64,000 nucleotides of DNA from Gulosibacter sp. 10 (GCF_900163695.1 NZ_FUIC01000014.1:62001-126000); one strand, 5' to 3'; positions 8,987 to 18,121 are shown, numbered from the stretch's first letter. Program-made: numbers and translations. The notes: generated by a model from the letters alone, not told the origin.

Positions 8987-10351
8987 GTGAAAGACGTAGT
9001 CATCGTGGGAGGCGGCCTCGCCGGCCTCTCCGCCGCGTGGCGGCTACGCGACTGGGACATCGCGCTGCTCGAAGCGGATGAGACCAGGATCGGGGGGCGG
9101 GTCCACAGCGAGTCCCGCGGCCCCTACGTGCTCAACTGGGGCGGGCACATGTACGCCGGCTCGGGCAGCTCCACGGAGCAGCTCGTCCACGAGACCGGCA
9201 GCCACTCGATGACCATCCCCGGCTCGCTGCAGGCCATGGCGATGAACGGCAAGTTCCTCAGCACCGGGCCGATCCAGACCTATCCGTTCCGGATCCCGAT
9301 GAAGCAGCGCGATCGCCTCGCGATCCTCCGCTCGGGCGCCAAGCTCAGCCTCGACGTATTCCGCTACGCAGCGGCGGTGCGCACGCGGAAGGGCGAGCTG
9401 CCGGAGCAGCGCCAGCAGCGCGTCTTCGACTTCGAGAACGGACGGACGTTCGCCGAGTACATGGGGAGGATCCCCAAGGCGGCGAAGGACTTCTACTTCC
9501 CGGTGGTCATGCGCTCCACCGCCGATCCGGATCAGATCGCGGCCGGTGCGGGCATCGGCTACTTCAGCCTGATCTGGAACATCGGCGAGGGGCTCGGCAA
9601 CGCGATCGTCGGCGGCGCGTCGACGCTCACCGAGGGCATCGCGCAGACGATCTCCGACAGCATCGAGCTGGGCGCGGCGGCCGACGAGGTCGTGCAGCAC
9701 GCCGACCACGTCGTGGTCCGCTACACGAAGGGCGGCACCGCGCACGAGCTCAAGGCCCGCACCGTCGTGATGGCCACGCCCGCGCCCATCACCCACCGGG
9801 TCGCGGTGGACCTGCCCGAGGACCTCCGGGACGCGCTCTCGAAGATCGAGTACGGCCCCCACGTGGCCGGGGCCTTCCTCACCAACGAGGAGGGGCCGAT
9901 GCCGTACGACAGCGCCTACGGCATCGCGACGCCCAATCGCTCCTTCACCGTCGCGCTCAACCACGGCAACCTCGTGCACGGCAAGACGAGCGTGCGCAGG
10001 CCGGGCGGGAGCATGATGACCTTCTCCCCCGCGAGCCTCGGGCGCAGGCTCTTCGACAAGCCGGAGGAGGAGATCATCGACATCCACCTCAAGGACCTCG
10101 ACGAGATCTTCCCCGGGTTCAAGCGCATCGTGACCGAGGCGCACATCGAGAAGTTCGAGTTCGGCTCGCCCTTCTGCTTCCCGGGGCGGAGCAGGCTCCA
10201 GCCCACGCTGACCCAGCCCACCGACCGCGTGTTCCTCGCGGGCGACTTCCTGGGCACCCTCTACACCGAGACCGCGATCTCCTCGGGCTTCACGGCGGCG
10301 CAGCGCGCCCGCAGCGCGCTCACCGCCGAGAGCGACGCGAGCTACGCCTGA
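8987..10351 (+). CDS. FAD-dependent amine oxidase / protoporphyrinogen-oxidase-like enzyme
   Basis: 454 residues from GTG at 8987, which has GGAGG nine bases upstream. The N-terminal dinucleotide-binding motif is VVIVGGGLAGLSAAWRL, the GG doublet follows in RIGGRVHSE, and the C-terminal FAD motif is RVFLAGDFLGTLYTETAISS. This architecture is the flavin amine oxidase superfamily. It heads a plus-strand run with a DapA-like lyase and an aldehyde dehydrogenase, suggesting that it oxidises an amine to an imine or aldehyde processed by the next two enzymes. A desaturase role is also possible in this superfamily. A second, distinct member lies at 15808-17139. Confidence 0.82.
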   Translation: MKDVVIVGGGLAGLSAAWRLRDWDIALLEADETRIGGRVHSESRGPYVLNWGGHMYAGSGSSTEQLVHETGSHSMTIPGSLQAMAMNGKFLSTGPIQTYPFRIPMKQRDRLAILRSGAKLSLDVFRYAAAVRTRKGELPEQRQQRVFDFENGRTFAEYMGRIPKAAKDFYFPVVMRSTADPDQIAAGAGIGYFSLIWNIGEGLGNAIVGGASTLTEGIAQTISDSIELGAAADEVVQHADHVVVRYTKGGTAHELKARTVVMATPAPITHRVAVDLPEDLRDALSKIEYGPHVAGAFLTNEEGPMPYDSAYGIATPNRSFTVALNHGNLVHGKTSVRRPGGSMMTFSPASLGRRLFDKPEEEIIDIHLKDLDEIFPGFKRIVTEAHIEKFEFGSPFCFPGRSRLQPTLTQPTDRVFLAGDFLGTLYTETAISSGFTAAQRARSALTAESDASYA

Positions 10352-10400
10352 CCCGACGACCATCCCGACGACGAACGACCACCATCGAGAGAAAGCAGCC

Positions 10401-11294
10401 ATGACTCAAGACCTCAAGGGAGTGCTCACCGCACTCGCCACCCCCTTCGACAGCGACGAGAACATCGACTTCGACCTCCTGCGAAAGGTCGTCGACCGCT
10501 CGATCGACGGCGGCGTCGACGGCGTGGTCGCCGGCGGCTCCACCGGCGAGTTCGCGACCATGAGCGGCGATGAGCGCCGCCGGTTCGTGGACACCGTGAT
10601 CGAGCACTCGGCGGGGCGCGTCCCCGTGATCGCCCAGACCGGCGCCACCAGCACCCGCGAGGCGATCGCCCTCTCCAAGGCGGCGCAGCGCAGCGGCGCG
10701 GACGTGCTCATGATCGTCACGCCCTACTACGAGCCGCTCGGCCTCGACGAGACCGTGGCCTACCTCCGCGACGTCGCGGCCGCCGTCGACATCCCCGTGA
10801 TGCTGTACAACATCCCCGACGCGACCGGGGTCAACCTCGACCCGGACACCATCGCGTCGCTCGCCGACGAGATCCCGCACGTCAAGTACGTCAAGGACTC
10901 CTCGGCGAACTGGGAGCAGGCGCTCCAGCTCATCCGCCACCACGGCGACCGGATCGGCACCTTCATCGGCTGGGACAGCTACCTGTTCAGCGCGCTCGCC
11001 GAGGGCGCCGCCGGCGTCATGGCCGGGGCCGCGAACGTCGTCCCCGCAGAGATCGTCTCGGTCACCCGCAAGATCCGGTCGGGCGATCTCCAGGGGGCGC
11101 TCGCAGAATGGGAGCGCCTGTACCGGGTCATCGACGCGATGATCTCCGTGCCCTTCATCCCCGCGGTGAAGAAGGGCCTCGAACTCCAGGGCCTGCCCAT
11201 CGGCGGGCCCCGCCGACCCACCGCACCGACCACGCCCGAGGCGACCGCGCGCATCCGCGCGGCGCTCGACGCGCTCAACGAGGAGGACCAGTAA
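10401..11294 (+). CDS. Dihydrodipicolinate synthase (DapA) family lyase/deaminase
   Basis: A 297-residue TIM-barrel class I aldolase. The Schiff-base lysine is probably Lys165 (VKYVKDSSAN) with the assisting tyrosine Tyr136 (LYNIP); the substrate loop is GGSTGE rather than the GTTGE of true DapA. That change, and the catabolic neighbours, argue for a degradative member (for example 2-keto-3-deoxy-acid dehydratases or deaminases, which also pair with aldehyde dehydrogenases) rather than lysine biosynthesis. It lies 49 bases after the FAD oxidase and 2 bases before the aldehyde dehydrogenase, so the three form one operon. Confidence 0.85.
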   Translation: MTQDLKGVLTALATPFDSDENIDFDLLRKVVDRSIDGGVDGVVAGGSTGEFATMSGDERRRFVDTVIEHSAGRVPVIAQTGATSTREAIALSKAAQRSGADVLMIVTPYYEPLGLDETVAYLRDVAAAVDIPVMLYNIPDATGVNLDPDTIASLADEIPHVKYVKDSSANWEQALQLIRHHGDRIGTFIGWDSYLFSALAEGAAGVMAGAANVVPAEIVSVTRKIRSGDLQGALAEWERLYRVIDAMISVPFIPAVKKGLELQGLPIGGPRRPTAPTTPEATARIRAALDALNEEDQ

Positions 11295-11296
11295 TC

Positions 11297-12796
11297 ATGA
11301 CCACCGCAGCACTCCCCGAGATCCGCCGGGGCGACCAGGCCGGACTCGTCAAATCCGAGGAGTTCCCGCCGCTCAACCACTTCATCGACGGGGCGTTCGC
11401 GACCGGCGAGCCCGCCGCCACGAGCGCCGTGATCGACCCGGCCAACGGCTCGGAGCTCGTCCGGGTCGCCCGCGGCGACGCGGAGGAGGTCGACCGCGCC
11501 ATCGCGGCGGCGAAGCAGGCCCTGCCTGCGTGGCGCGCGCTGACGCCGAAGGAGCGCGCAGAACTGCTCAACAAGATCGCGGACCGCATCGAGCAGCACG
11601 CCGACGTCCTCATCCGCCTCGAGGCGCTCAACTGCGGCAAGCCGCTCGAGGTGGCCGAGGACGACGTCGTGAGCGCCGTCGACACCTTCCGATTCACCGC
11701 CGGTGCGAGCCGCGCCTTCACCGAGCTCGGCGCAGCCGACTACGTCGAGGACCACACCTCGCTCATCCTCCGCGAGCCGGTCGGCGTCGTCGGCGCCATC
11801 GTGCCCTGGAACTACCCGCTGCTCATGGGCGTCTGGAAGCTCGCGCCCATCCTGGCCGCGGGCAACACCGTCGTCATCAAGCCCTCCGAGCAGACCCCGC
11901 TCACGACGCTCAAGCTCGCCGAGCTCGTGCAGGACCTCCTCCCGGCCGGCGTCCTCAACGTCGTCCTCGGCAAGGGCAGCGCGGTCGGCGCACGGCTCTC
12001 CGACTCCCCCGATGTCGACCTCGTCGCCCTCACCGGCAGCGTGCGGGCCGGGCGCGAGGTCGCCTCCGCCGCGGGGCAGACCGTCAAGCGCGTCCACCTC
12101 GAGCTCGGCGGCAAGGCCCCGGTGATCATCTTCGACGACGCCGACCTCGCGGCCGCCGCCGAGGGGCTGCGCGCGGCGGGCTACTGGAACTCCGGCCAGG
12201 AGTGCGGCGCGGGCACGCGAGTGCTCGTGCACGAGTCGGTCGCGGAGCGGTTCGTGGAGCTGCTCGTGGAGCAGGTGTCGACGCTCGTGGTCGGCGAGCC
12301 CGGCGCCGGGGCGGATGTCGAGCTCGGACCGCTCATCTCGGAGTCACACTTCGAGAACGTGCTCGGCTTCATCGAGCGCGCGAAGGCCGAGGGCGCCACC
12401 GCCGCGATCGGCGGCGACCGGATCGAGGGCGACGGCTACTTCGTCGCGCCCACCGTGCTGACCGGCGTCGTGGAGGGCACGGAGGCGGCCCGCGAGGAGG
12501 CCTTCGGCCCCGTCGTCACCGTGGAGACCTTCACCGAGGAGGAGGACGCGATCCGCCGCGCCAACGACGTCGAGTACGGCCTCGCCGCATCCGTGTGGAC
12601 GCGCGACTCGGCGCGGAGCCTCTCCGTGCCGCGGCAGCTCGACTTCGGCACCGTCTGGGTCAACTCCCACCTCGTCCTCGCGAACGAGGTGCCCTGGGGC
12701 GGGTTCAAGGGCTCGGGCTACGGCCGCGACCTGTCGATCTACGCGCTGAACGACTTCTCGCGCACCAAGCACGTGCAGATCAACCACGCCCGCTGA
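11297..12796 (+). CDS. NAD(P)+-dependent aldehyde dehydrogenase
   Basis: 499 residues from ATG at 11297, with AGGAGG at 11281-11286 inside the end of the preceding gene. It has the cofactor segment IVPWNYP, the general base Glu269 (ELGGKAP) and nucleophile Cys303 (SGQECGAGTRV), all at the spacing of functional family members. The cysteine context resembles aminobutyraldehyde/betaine-aldehyde dehydrogenases, suggesting an amino- or semialdehyde substrate. Last gene of the oxidase-DapA-ALDH operon; convergent with the regulator at 12832-14193. Confidence 0.9.
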   Translation: MTTAALPEIRRGDQAGLVKSEEFPPLNHFIDGAFATGEPAATSAVIDPANGSELVRVARGDAEEVDRAIAAAKQALPAWRALTPKERAELLNKIADRIEQHADVLIRLEALNCGKPLEVAEDDVVSAVDTFRFTAGASRAFTELGAADYVEDHTSLILREPVGVVGAIVPWNYPLLMGVWKLAPILAAGNTVVIKPSEQTPLTTLKLAELVQDLLPAGVLNVVLGKGSAVGARLSDSPDVDLVALTGSVRAGREVASAAGQTVKRVHLELGGKAPVIIFDDADLAAAAEGLRAAGYWNSGQECGAGTRVLVHESVAERFVELLVEQVSTLVVGEPGAGADVELGPLISESHFENVLGFIERAKAEGATAAIGGDRIEGDGYFVAPTVLTGVVEGTEAAREEAFGPVVTVETFTEEEDAIRRANDVEYGLAASVWTRDSARSLSVPRQLDFGTVWVNSHLVLANEVPWGGFKGSGYGRDLSIYALNDFSRTKHVQINHAR

Positions 12797-12831
12797 TCCG
12801 CCCGCCCCTTCTGCGTTCGCGGGTGCCGCCG

Positions 12832-14193
12832 CTAGACGAGACCCCGCGGACCGGTGCGCGGCTCGTCGAGCAGGTCGAGCATGTACTCGGCCCCGCGCCC
12901 CATCTTCTCGCGCCAGATCGCCACGGCCCGATCCTGGTCGTGCTCGAGCACCGACGCGAGCAGCCCGGCATCCTGCTCGAGGATCTCGCCCGTCGGGTAG
13001 GCGTAGCGCGGGCCCATGAGCGTGATGAACATCACCAGCTGCTTCGCGAAGGAGCCGATCAGCCCCGGGATCCGCGAAAGCCCCGACATCTGCGCGAGCG
13101 CCGTCTGGAACTCCGCGTCGAGCCGCTGGGTCCGCGCGGTATCGCCCTCGCGGATGCATTCGGCGAGTGCGTCGAGAGCGGCTCGAGCCTCCCGCGCGCC
13201 CGCGGTGCCCCGCCTGCATGCCGAGCGGAGCGCGATCGTGCCGAGCGCCTGCCGCGCCGCGTACATCTCGACGACATCGGCCTTCGTCGGCAAGCGCACG
13301 GCCACGCTGTTCTCCGCGGTGACGGTGATGAGCCCCTCCTCCGCGAGCGCGTGCATCCCTCTCCTGACCCTGCCCTGTCCGGCCCCCAGCCGGTCGGCGA
13401 GCACGCGATCGGACAGCTCGTCGCCGATCTCGAACGAGCCCTCGGCGATACCTGTCCGGATGGAGACCAGCAGCTCGTCCTCGATCGACGACTCCTCGGA
13501 CTCGGAAGGGGCGACGAGCGACGAAGGGGCTTCAGACTTCCCCGGAGCCGGCTCGGGCGGGGCCGGCGGCGTCCAGAGACAGGAGGCCTCGCCATGCTCG
13601 TACCAGTGGTGCAGCCGTTTCTCCAGATCGGCGAGCGGTTCGCCCACGAACTGCTCCGGCAACTGCGAGAGCGGCTCGAACAGGCCGAACCACTCGCGCT
13701 CGTCCGCGCAGCGCAGCACAGCCGCCGAGCCGCCGTCCGCCGCCGGAGCGTCCGACGTCGCGAGCAGCACCGCGTCGTTCCTCTCCCGGGCGATGAGACG
13801 CCGGAACCTGGCTCGGTGCTCGCCCGCGATCTCGTCCGCCGGCACTCCGTTCCGGGCCCGAGCATGCTCCGCGACCAGGAGCGTCCGCAGCCTGCGTCGG
13901 CTGACCGGTCCCAGCGCCGCGAGCGGCCGGCGCGAGCCCCGCGCCCGTCGTCGCAGCAGCAGCGAGGAGCCCGTCGGGCCGAGCAGTGCGCCGACGAGTT
14001 CGACATCGGCGTCCGCGAGCAGGCCGGCCAGCGTGTCTGCGGCGATCGAGGGGCGCCGCAGGTCCCGCCAGACCCGCGAGGCCGTCGACTGGCTGGTGCC
14101 GACGGCACGGGCTATCCCCCTCGTCGAGCAGCGCGCCGCGGGCAGCCACAACGGCGCCGCCAGCACTGCCTCCCGCACGGCGCCGCCGTCCAT
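12832..14193 (-). CDS. Regulator with two DNA-binding domains (N-terminal HTH plus GntR/FCD)
   Basis: 453 residues, about twice the length of a normal GntR/FCD regulator. Residues about 18-45 form one helix-turn-helix (STRGIARAVGTSQSTASRV). Residues about 60-220 are a region I do not recognise. Residues about 233-310 are a GntR-type winged helix (IEDELLVSIRTGIAEG, then LADRLGAGQGRVRRGMHAL), followed by an FCD-like helical domain to the end. GGAGGGG precedes the ATG. It is divergent from the MFS transporter at 14402 and convergent with the aldehyde dehydrogenase. The duplicated DNA-binding architecture is unusual; effector and targets are unknown. Confidence 0.75.
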   Translation of the reverse strand: MDGGAVREAVLAAPLWLPAARCSTRGIARAVGTSQSTASRVWRDLRRPSIAADTLAGLLADADVELVGALLGPTGSSLLLRRRARGSRRPLAALGPVSRRRLRTLLVAEHARARNGVPADEIAGEHRARFRRLIARERNDAVLLATSDAPAADGGSAAVLRCADEREWFGLFEPLSQLPEQFVGEPLADLEKRLHHWYEHGEASCLWTPPAPPEPAPGKSEAPSSLVAPSESEESSIEDELLVSIRTGIAEGSFEIGDELSDRVLADRLGAGQGRVRRGMHALAEEGLITVTAENSVAVRLPTKADVVEMYAARQALGTIALRSACRRGTAGAREARAALDALAECIREGDTARTQRLDAEFQTALAQMSGLSRIPGLIGSFAKQLVMFITLMGPRYAYPTGEILEQDAGLLASVLEHDQDRAVAIWREKMGRGAEYMLDLLDEPRTGPRGLV

Positions 14194-14314
14194 CCGCCCC
14201 TCCGATCCCCATGCCGCTCGTCCCCAGCCGTTCGGCTGACTCGATGACTCACTTTACGGGCAGTTCCGCCGCAGGCGGTGGCCGAGACGCCGCGCTTCCC
14301 TACGCTCGGACACG

Positions 14315-14338
14315 CCGATACCCGTTCCGGGGATTCGG
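14315..14338. promoter_or_regulatory. Imperfect inverted repeat upstream of MFS gene
   Basis: CCGATACCCG - TTC - CGGGGATTCGG lies between the two-domain regulator and the MFS transporter, 64 bases before the transporter start. The arms match apart from a one-base bulge. It could be an operator for that regulator; the evidence is position and partial symmetry only. Confidence 0.3.
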
Positions 14339-14401
14339 CAGGGCGCTGCCGCCGGTACCGCCCGAGTTCGCTCCTTCTCCCCGCAACGAGGCAGGTTGAT
14401 C

Positions 14402-15775
14402 TTGAGTTCTCCCAATCCGATACCGAAGACCGCGACGCGCAACTTCTCGAGATTCGAGAATCGAGTCGCCGCGACCGCATCCGGCGGAAAATTCTGCGAC
14501 GGCTGGATCCTCGCCGTGATCGGCGTAGTCCTCCCCCTGGCTACGACCGGCCTCGGTTTCAGCCCCGTCATGGAGGGGCTCATCGGCTCCGGCTCGCTGT
14601 TCGGGCTGTTCGTCGGCGGCCTGGCGTTCGGCTGGGTCACCGACCGGCTCGGCCGCAAGGTGATGTTCATGCTCACGCTGCTCACCTTCCTCGTGTGCTC
14701 GATCCTGCAGTTCTTCGTGGTCGACGCGTGGCAGCTGTTCGCCCTGCGAGTGGTCATGGGCATGGCGATCGGCGCCGACTACGCCATCGGCGGCGCGATG
14801 GTCGCCGAGTTCACCTCGCTCAAGAAGCGCGGGCCCAAGCTCGCCGAGATGCTCGTCTGGTGGTATGCCGGCTTCTCGCTCTCCGCGACGCTCGCGATCC
14901 TCGCGCTCAACGCATTCCCCGACATCGAGGGGCTCTGGCGTTGGATCCTCGCGAGCAGCGCCGTGCCCGCGCTGGTCATGTTCCTCGCCCGCATCGGGCT
15001 GCCCGAGAGCCCCCGCTGGCTCGCGAGCCGGGGCCGCATGGAGGAGGCCCGTGCGATCGCCGAGGAGTACCTCGATCCCGAGACCCGCGAGGACGCCCTC
15101 GCCGAGTCCACCGTGAAGCTCGGCTTCGGCGCACTGTTCTCGCGCCGGTACATCCGCAAGACGGCGCTCGTCAGCATCTTCTGGATGGCGCAGATCACCC
15201 CGTTCTTCGCGATCTACGTCTTTCTGCCGCGCATCCTCACGCAGCTCGACATCGACCTCGGCGACGGCTGGAGCGAGGTCGTGCTCTATCTCTTCCTGCT
15301 CATCGGCTGCGTGGCCGGCGTCGCGGTCGTCAACCGCATCGGACGGCGCAAGCTGCTCATCATCCCGTTCATCGGCATGGGCGCCTCGCTGCTCGTGCTC
15401 GCCCTGTGGCAGACGGCCCCCTCGTGGGTCGTGATCACCTGCTTCATCGTGTTCGCCTTCGCCCACGCCGCGGGCAGCGTGCTGCAGATGCTCTACCCCA
15501 GCGAGCTCTTCCCCACCGAGATCCGCGCCACCGCGGTGGGCTTCGGCGCCTCGATGAGCCGCATCGGCGCGGCCGTGAGCACGTTCCTGCTGCCGATGGG
15601 GCTCACCGCGTGGGGCGTCGGGCCGACTCTGCTCATCGGCGTCGCGATCTGCGCGCTGGGCCTCGTGGTCTCGATCATGTGGGCTCCCGAGACGACCGGC
15701 CTGAAGCTCACCGACACCGCCTCGATCCCGACCGCATCCGAACAGCACCGCCGGACGGGAGCGCGCGCCTCGTAG
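14402..15775 (+). CDS. MFS transporter, metabolite/sugar-porter-type
   Basis: About 457 residues with twelve hydrophobic segments. Family signatures are GWVTDRLGRKVMFML after TM2 (the DRxGRR-type loop), LPESPRWLASRGRMEEA in the central loop and a second RIGRRKLL loop. These place it among proton symporters for organic acids or sugars. There is no upstream ATG; TTG at 14402 (AGG six bases upstream) or TTG at 14396 can start it. It is divergent from the dual-domain regulator and followed 32 bases later by a second FAD-dependent oxidoreductase, suggesting import of that enzyme's substrate. Confidence 0.85.
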   Translation: MSSPNPIPKTATRNFSRFENRVAATASGGKFCDGWILAVIGVVLPLATTGLGFSPVMEGLIGSGSLFGLFVGGLAFGWVTDRLGRKVMFMLTLLTFLVCSILQFFVVDAWQLFALRVVMGMAIGADYAIGGAMVAEFTSLKKRGPKLAEMLVWWYAGFSLSATLAILALNAFPDIEGLWRWILASSAVPALVMFLARIGLPESPRWLASRGRMEEARAIAEEYLDPETREDALAESTVKLGFGALFSRRYIRKTALVSIFWMAQITPFFAIYVFLPRILTQLDIDLGDGWSEVVLYLFLLIGCVAGVAVVNRIGRRKLLIIPFIGMGASLLVLALWQTAPSWVVITCFIVFAFAHAAGSVLQMLYPSELFPTEIRATAVGFGASMSRIGAAVSTFLLPMGLTAWGVGPTLLIGVAICALGLVVSIMWAPETTGLKLTDTASIPTASEQHRRTGARAS

Positions 15776-15807
15776 CGGCGATGCACCTCCAAGAAAGGAA
15801 CCCCATC

Positions 15808-17139
15808 ATGCCCGAAGTCATCATCGTCGGCGGCGGTCCCGCGGGCCTCGCCGCGGCTTACCATCTCGAGCGAGCCGGAATCGCGTCGCTCGTGCTCGAG
15901 GAGAGCGAGCGTCACGGCGGGCGGGCGCTGACCAGGCGCGTGCACAGCGAACCGGTCAATCTCGGCGCCATGTTCGTCTACCGGGACACCCCCGCCGAAC
16001 GGCTCGCGAAGGAGCTCGGCGTCGAGCTGCGGCCGTTCGAGCCCGAGACGCTCGGCATCCACACGGGCGACCGCACCGTCGTGAGCCGTGACAACGGCGC
16101 GCTCATCGACGCCCTGCCACTGCCCGCCGAGTCGAAGGCCTCGCTCGCGGGGTTCTTCGAACGGGCCGCCGAGACGTACTACGAGCACACCGAGAGCGGA
16201 CGGCTCTCGGCGGCTGCCGCGGCGCTCAACGAGGTCTCCGCGCAGGAGCAGCTCGAGGGGCTGTCCGAGGACGTCCGGGAGATTCTGGTGGCGGCCATCC
16301 GCGGCGGATCGGTCGCGCGGCCCGCCGAGCTCAGCGCGGCCTACGCGCTGCGCTACTTCGCGAGCTACCTCGTGCACGAACAGCACAATCGCGCAGTGGC
16401 GGCGGCGGGGATCGAGACCATTCCGGACGAGCTCGCGCGCCGTCTCGAGCACTCCACGATCCGCACGGGGCTCTCGGTCGAGCGGGTCTCGCTCCTCGAC
16501 GACGGCGAGTGGCTCGTGGAGGGCGGCGGGGAGCGGCATCGCGCCCGTCATGTCGTCCTCGCGGTCCCGGCCCCGCGCATCCCGGCGCTCGTCGAGCTGC
16601 CGGAGTGGAAGCTCGACGCGCTCGCCCGCATCAAGACCCCCGGCTCGACCGTCCTCGGCGTGGTGGCCGATGTGCGGAACGCCGTGCATCCGACCGTCAC
16701 GGGCCGCGCAGGCGACGAGCGGCTCGGCTACGACGACTGGTCCTTCGTCATCACCCCGGGGCGGCCCTTCGACGCCGTGATCAATCCGCAGCCGCATCGG
16801 GGATCGGGAACCGCCCAGTTCGTGTGCTACGGGAACGTCTCGGGCTACGTGCCCGAGGCGAACCGGCCCGGCTCGGGGGTGCTGGAGGCATGGGTGGAGG
16901 AGTTCCTCGCGGTCGCACCGGGCCTTCGCGGCCGGATCCTCGGAGCCGAGATCAAATCGTGGGAGCACTGCTTCTCGCTGCTGACGCCGGAGCGCCACGC
17001 GGCGCTGTCGGATATCCAGCGGCCGGTGGAGGGGACGCTGCACTTCGCGGGCGACTACTCCTCGGAGACCGCCGGGACGCACGGCGCATATGCCGAGGGA
17101 CAGCGAGTGGCGGACGCGATCATCGAGACGTTTGGCTGA
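15808..17139 (+). CDS. FAD-dependent oxidoreductase, amine-oxidase superfamily (second copy)
   Basis: 443 residues from ATG at 15808 with AGAAAGGA nine bases upstream. The N-terminal motif VIIVGGGPAGLAAAYHLERAG, the doublet HGGRALTRR and the C-terminal LHFAGDYSSETAGTHGAYAEG define the superfamily. It is only distantly similar to the enzyme at 8987-10351, so it is not a recent duplicate. Paired with the MFS transporter. Reaction unknown; oxidation of an amine or an allylic C-H substrate are both reasonable. Confidence 0.8.
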   Translation: MPEVIIVGGGPAGLAAAYHLERAGIASLVLEESERHGGRALTRRVHSEPVNLGAMFVYRDTPAERLAKELGVELRPFEPETLGIHTGDRTVVSRDNGALIDALPLPAESKASLAGFFERAAETYYEHTESGRLSAAAAALNEVSAQEQLEGLSEDVREILVAAIRGGSVARPAELSAAYALRYFASYLVHEQHNRAVAAAGIETIPDELARRLEHSTIRTGLSVERVSLLDDGEWLVEGGGERHRARHVVLAVPAPRIPALVELPEWKLDALARIKTPGSTVLGVVADVRNAVHPTVTGRAGDERLGYDDWSFVITPGRPFDAVINPQPHRGSGTAQFVCYGNVSGYVPEANRPGSGVLEAWVEEFLAVAPGLRGRILGAEIKSWEHCFSLLTPERHAALSDIQRPVEGTLHFAGDYSSETAGTHGAYAEGQRVADAIIETFG

Positions 17140-17149
17140 TCCCGGCCAT

Positions 17150-17184
17150 CGCGATGGGGCCGGTCGTGCGCCGGCCCATTCGCG
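17150..17184. terminator. Bidirectional hairpin between converging genes
   Basis: GCGATGGGGCCGG - TCGTGCG - CCGGCCCATTCGC, an 11/13-bp stem, fills the 45-bp gap between the plus-strand oxidoreductase and the minus-strand map. It probably serves both directions. Confidence 0.55.
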
Positions 17185-18024
17185 TCATTCCCCTGGCGGG
17201 ACCGGCACCACGCCGAACCGCGCGAGCCCCTCCGCACCGCCGTCGGCGGCCGTGGTCACCCAGATGCCGTCCCGGTGGCGGATGACCGTGTGCTCCCAGT
17301 GGGCGGCGAGGCTGCCGTCGGCGCTGCGCACCGTCCATTCGTCGTCGTCGGTGACCGTCTCGGCACCGCCCCCGGTGAGCATCGGCTCGATGCAGATCGC
17401 GAGGCCCGGCTTGACGACCGGCCCGCGGCGGCGCACCCGGTAGTTGAAGACCGTGGGCTCCTCGTGCATCGAGCGGCCGATGCCGTGGCCGGTGTAGTTC
17501 TCGAGGATGCCGAGGGGCCCCTCGTGCGATTCCGTCTCGTGCTCGATCGCGGTGCCGATCTCGTTGAGGTGCCGGGCGCTCGCCACCGCGGCGATGCCCG
17601 CCCACATCGACGCGCGCGTGGCGTCCGAGACGCGGCGCGCCTCGGCGAGCCAGGCCTGCGCATCCTCGCGGTCGGGCTCGCCGGGGACGATCCAGGTGCG
17701 CGCGGAGTCCCCGTTCCAGCCGTGCAGCTGCGCGCCGCAGTCGATGGAGACGACGTCCCCCGCCGCGAGCGGGGCGGCGTCGGGGATGCCGTGCACGATC
17801 GCGTCGTTCACGGAGGCGCAGACGGTGTGGGAGTAGCCCTCCACGAGCTGGAAGTTCGGCTCGCCCCCGCCTTCCCGGATGGTGCGCTCGGCGATCGCGT
17901 CGAGCTCCAGCGTCGAGATGCCCGGGCGGATCGCCTCCCCGACCGCGTCGAGGGCCTCGGCCGTCAGCTCGCCGGCGGGGAGCATCATGCGCAGTTCGTC
18001 GGGGGTCTTGTAGATCGAACGCAT
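17185..18024 (-). CDS. map: Methionine aminopeptidase, type I
   Basis: Removes N-terminal methionine from new proteins. The 279-residue product retains all five metal ligands of the pita-bread fold: Asp in SIDCGAQL, Asp in NGDSARTW, His in GHGIGRSMHE, Glu in IEPMLTGG and Glu in WEHTVIR. In related genomes it sits between adk and infA; here it is isolated, with foreign gene clusters on both sides. A TACACT -10 box lies 7 bases before the ATG, so it appears to have gained or kept its own leaderless promoter. An insertion near residues 115-140 makes it slightly longer than E. coli Map. Confidence 0.95.
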   Translation of the reverse strand: MRSIYKTPDELRMMLPAGELTAEALDAVGEAIRPGISTLELDAIAERTIREGGGEPNFQLVEGYSHTVCASVNDAIVHGIPDAAPLAAGDVVSIDCGAQLHGWNGDSARTWIVPGEPDREDAQAWLAEARRVSDATRASMWAGIAAVASARHLNEIGTAIEHETESHEGPLGILENYTGHGIGRSMHEEPTVFNYRVRRRGPVVKPGLAICIEPMLTGGGAETVTDDDEWTVRSADGSLAAHWEHTVIRHRDGIWVTTAADGGAEGLARFGVVPVPPGE

Positions 18025-18031
18025 GCTGACG

Positions 18032-18037
18032 AGTGTA
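18032..18037 (-). promoter_or_regulatory. -10 box of map, leaderless architecture
   Basis: TACACT on the minus strand, then 7 bases, then the map ATG at 18024. No Shine-Dalgarno sequence fits in between. Confidence 0.55.
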
Positions 18038-18092
18038 ATTCAGTGCGCTCCCGACCAGGGCTCGCGCTTGCCGACGCGGATAGGCTCGATTC

Positions 18093-18121
18093 TTGACAGG
18101 GGCGCAGCCGCACTGCAATAT
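18093..18121 (+). promoter_or_regulatory. Promoter of the APC permease
   Basis: -35 TTGACA (18093-18098), a 17-base spacer and -10 CAATAT (18116-18121). The operator-like motif at 18120-18134 overlaps the -10 and the predicted start site. Confidence 0.6.

Noticed and set aside
10401-11294. Annotating the DapA-family gene as biosynthetic dapA
   Set aside because: The substrate loop is GGSTGE and the neighbours are catabolic (oxidase, aldehyde dehydrogenase), so a degradative lyase is more likely.
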